Assembly: GCF_036924715.1 (NCBI RefSeq)
Contig: NZ_JAZHSB010000001.1
Location: 1,231,001 to 1,295,000 of the forward strand
Origin: Bradyrhizobium sp. AZCC 1721
GTDB lineage: Bacteria; Pseudomonadota; Alphaproteobacteria; Rhizobiales; Xanthobacteraceae
DNA: 64,000 nucleotides
Direction of reading: 5' to 3'
The position numbers and the translations under genes are program-made. Below the pieces are notes generated by a model that was not told where the DNA came from, made no database searches, and was given only the letters and a program-made list of their open reading frames with translations. Numbering within the stretch: the first letter of the stretch is position 1; the number at the start of each line of letters is the position of its first letter. Positions 63,420-64,000 of this stretch are shown here, in pieces.

Positions 63420-63711
63420 ATGAAGCTAGTGAAAACCTCGGCGATCGCGGTTGCAATCTCGGCTCTGCTTGCCGGTCCGGTACTGGGCGCAAGGCGCCTC
63501 ATCCGACACCCAGATCCGCGGCGGAGCAAAGGGCACGACCCAGATGCAGGGCGGCGCGGCGGGCAGCATGGACGAAGACGCGCCGGCGGGCGCCGCGGGC
63601 CAGAGGGCAGGCGCCAAGCCGGGTGCTAAAGGCACCGTCGGAGCGGGCGGTAGTGCAGCGCCGCCCAAGGCCACGGGCGGAGCGGCGACCCCTCCAGCAA
63701 GCAGCCGCTAA
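63420..63711 (+). pseudogene. small exported Gly/Ala-rich protein, interrupted by a +1 frameshift
   Basis: ATG 63420 has GGAGAAATGG ahead. The first 22 residues are a signal peptide (MKLVKTSAIAVAISALLAGP, then VL). At 63485-63487 a run of three G should be two: this restores VLAQGASSDTQIRGGAKG, i.e. the signal cleavage site, and a Gly, Ala and Pro-rich protein to 63711 (about 96 residues). As written, the frame turns into Arg-rich nonsense. The family is not known. A strong terminator follows. The intact remainder argues that the indel is recent or an error. Confidence 0.8.
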
Positions 63712-63757
63712 GTGCCTGGAGGAAACCCGCCTCCTCCGACGGGTTGCTCTCCAACAG

Positions 63758-63789
63758 AACTCCGGCCGTGTGGCGGCCGGAGTTTTTTT
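63758..63789 (+). terminator. intrinsic terminator
   Basis: AACTCCGGCCG (63758-63768) and CGGCCGGAGTT (63774-63784) pair perfectly around TGTGG and are followed by TTTTTG. It ends the transcript of the small secreted protein gene. Confidence 0.95.
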
Positions 63790-63887
63790 GTGCCTCGACC
63801 GGCGACCCGCGAACCGAAAGCTCGGCCCGGCGGCTCTATTTGACGAGAACGCGCTGACATTCTTTCGCGCAATCAAAGGGAGCTGCT

Positions 63888-64000
63888 ATGTTTTATCGCA
63901 AGAATTTGCCGGGCTGGGAGCGGGCGATGCGGACGATCGGGGGCGTTGTGATGATCGCCTATGGGCTGCTCGGCATGCCCGGCACGACGGCCGGCTACCT
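63888..64000 (+). CDS. DUF2892 (YgaP-like) membrane protein, partial
   Basis: The frame from ATG 63888 is open to the window edge: 37 residues starting MFYRKNLPGWERAMRTIGGV, then VMIAYGLLGMPG. This is the beginning of the DUF2892 type of small membrane protein, with a membrane helix starting at about residue 17. AAAGGGAGCTGCT is a good ribosome site. The rest is outside. These proteins are about 70 residues, or form the C-terminal membrane part of rhodanese YgaP. Confidence 0.82.
   Translation, partial: MFYRKNLPGWERAMRTIGGVVMIAYGLLGMPGTTAGY

Overview
This 64 kb window is chromosomal DNA of a GC-rich alphaproteobacterium of the order Rhizobiales, most likely Bradyrhizobium or a close relative. 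The evidence is the high GC, proteins typical of that group (DUF6101, DUF2076, DUF4170, TorF-type porin, cysteine-free L36, HisZ paired with HisG, endonuclease-type MutL), the HrcA/CIRCE-controlled groESL operon, and many small palindromic intergenic repeats. I see no rRNA, tRNA, CRISPR array or insertion sequence. The assignment is by protein and synteny recognition only.

Layout. 1-9 kb: end of a DUF5996 gene; a wrbA-pirin-SDR group with a divergent LysR regulator; an orphan Bug-type solute-binding protein; YbaK, type II haloacid dehalogenase and amidohydrolase genes, with a divergent pair of MaoC-type hydratases. 9-12 kb: rpmJ, a TPR protein, small proteins and an alpha/beta hydrolase. 12-24 kb: a cytochrome c, the glycolate oxidase genes glcD (frameshifted), glcE and glcF, a lysine-rich histone H1-like protein, a porin, an HPP membrane protein, a BacA/BclA-like ABC exporter and L-lactate permease. 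24-34 kb: secreted small proteins, a ribbon-helix-helix/membrane-protein pair, groES-groEL with CIRCE and promoter, CheZ, and an L,D-transpeptidase. 34-42 kb: a YdjC-type deacetylase with a GT2 glycosyltransferase, hisG-hisZ, rsmE and ubiA. 42-48 kb: a tightly overlapping series from pmbA through a phosphatase, DUF4170, a DUF374 acyltransferase, kdtA (waaA) and lpxK, i.e. Kdo/lipid A assembly. 48-57 kb: hydrolases, xseA, purD (frameshifted), an AT-rich CBS-HEPN gene, an acyl-CoA dehydrogenase and a fluoroacetate-type dehalogenase. 57-64 kb: tadA, rluB, rsmD, mutL, a frameshifted secreted protein and a partial DUF2892 gene.

Three things stand out. First, five genes (glcD, a lipoprotein, hisZ, purD, a small secreted protein) each carry one small frame-breaking indel. 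Four of the five are explained by one extra base, and all five read as intact proteins when corrected, so base-calling error is a serious alternative to true pseudogenes. Second, the gaps hold several families of long palindromes, including a perfect inverted repeat with 64-bp arms between glcD and glcE and one inside the groESL operon. Third, the gene at 54.2-55.3 kb differs in base composition from everything around it and joins CBS domains to a HEPN-type R-x4-H motif, making it the best candidate here for an undescribed defence or stress-response RNase.
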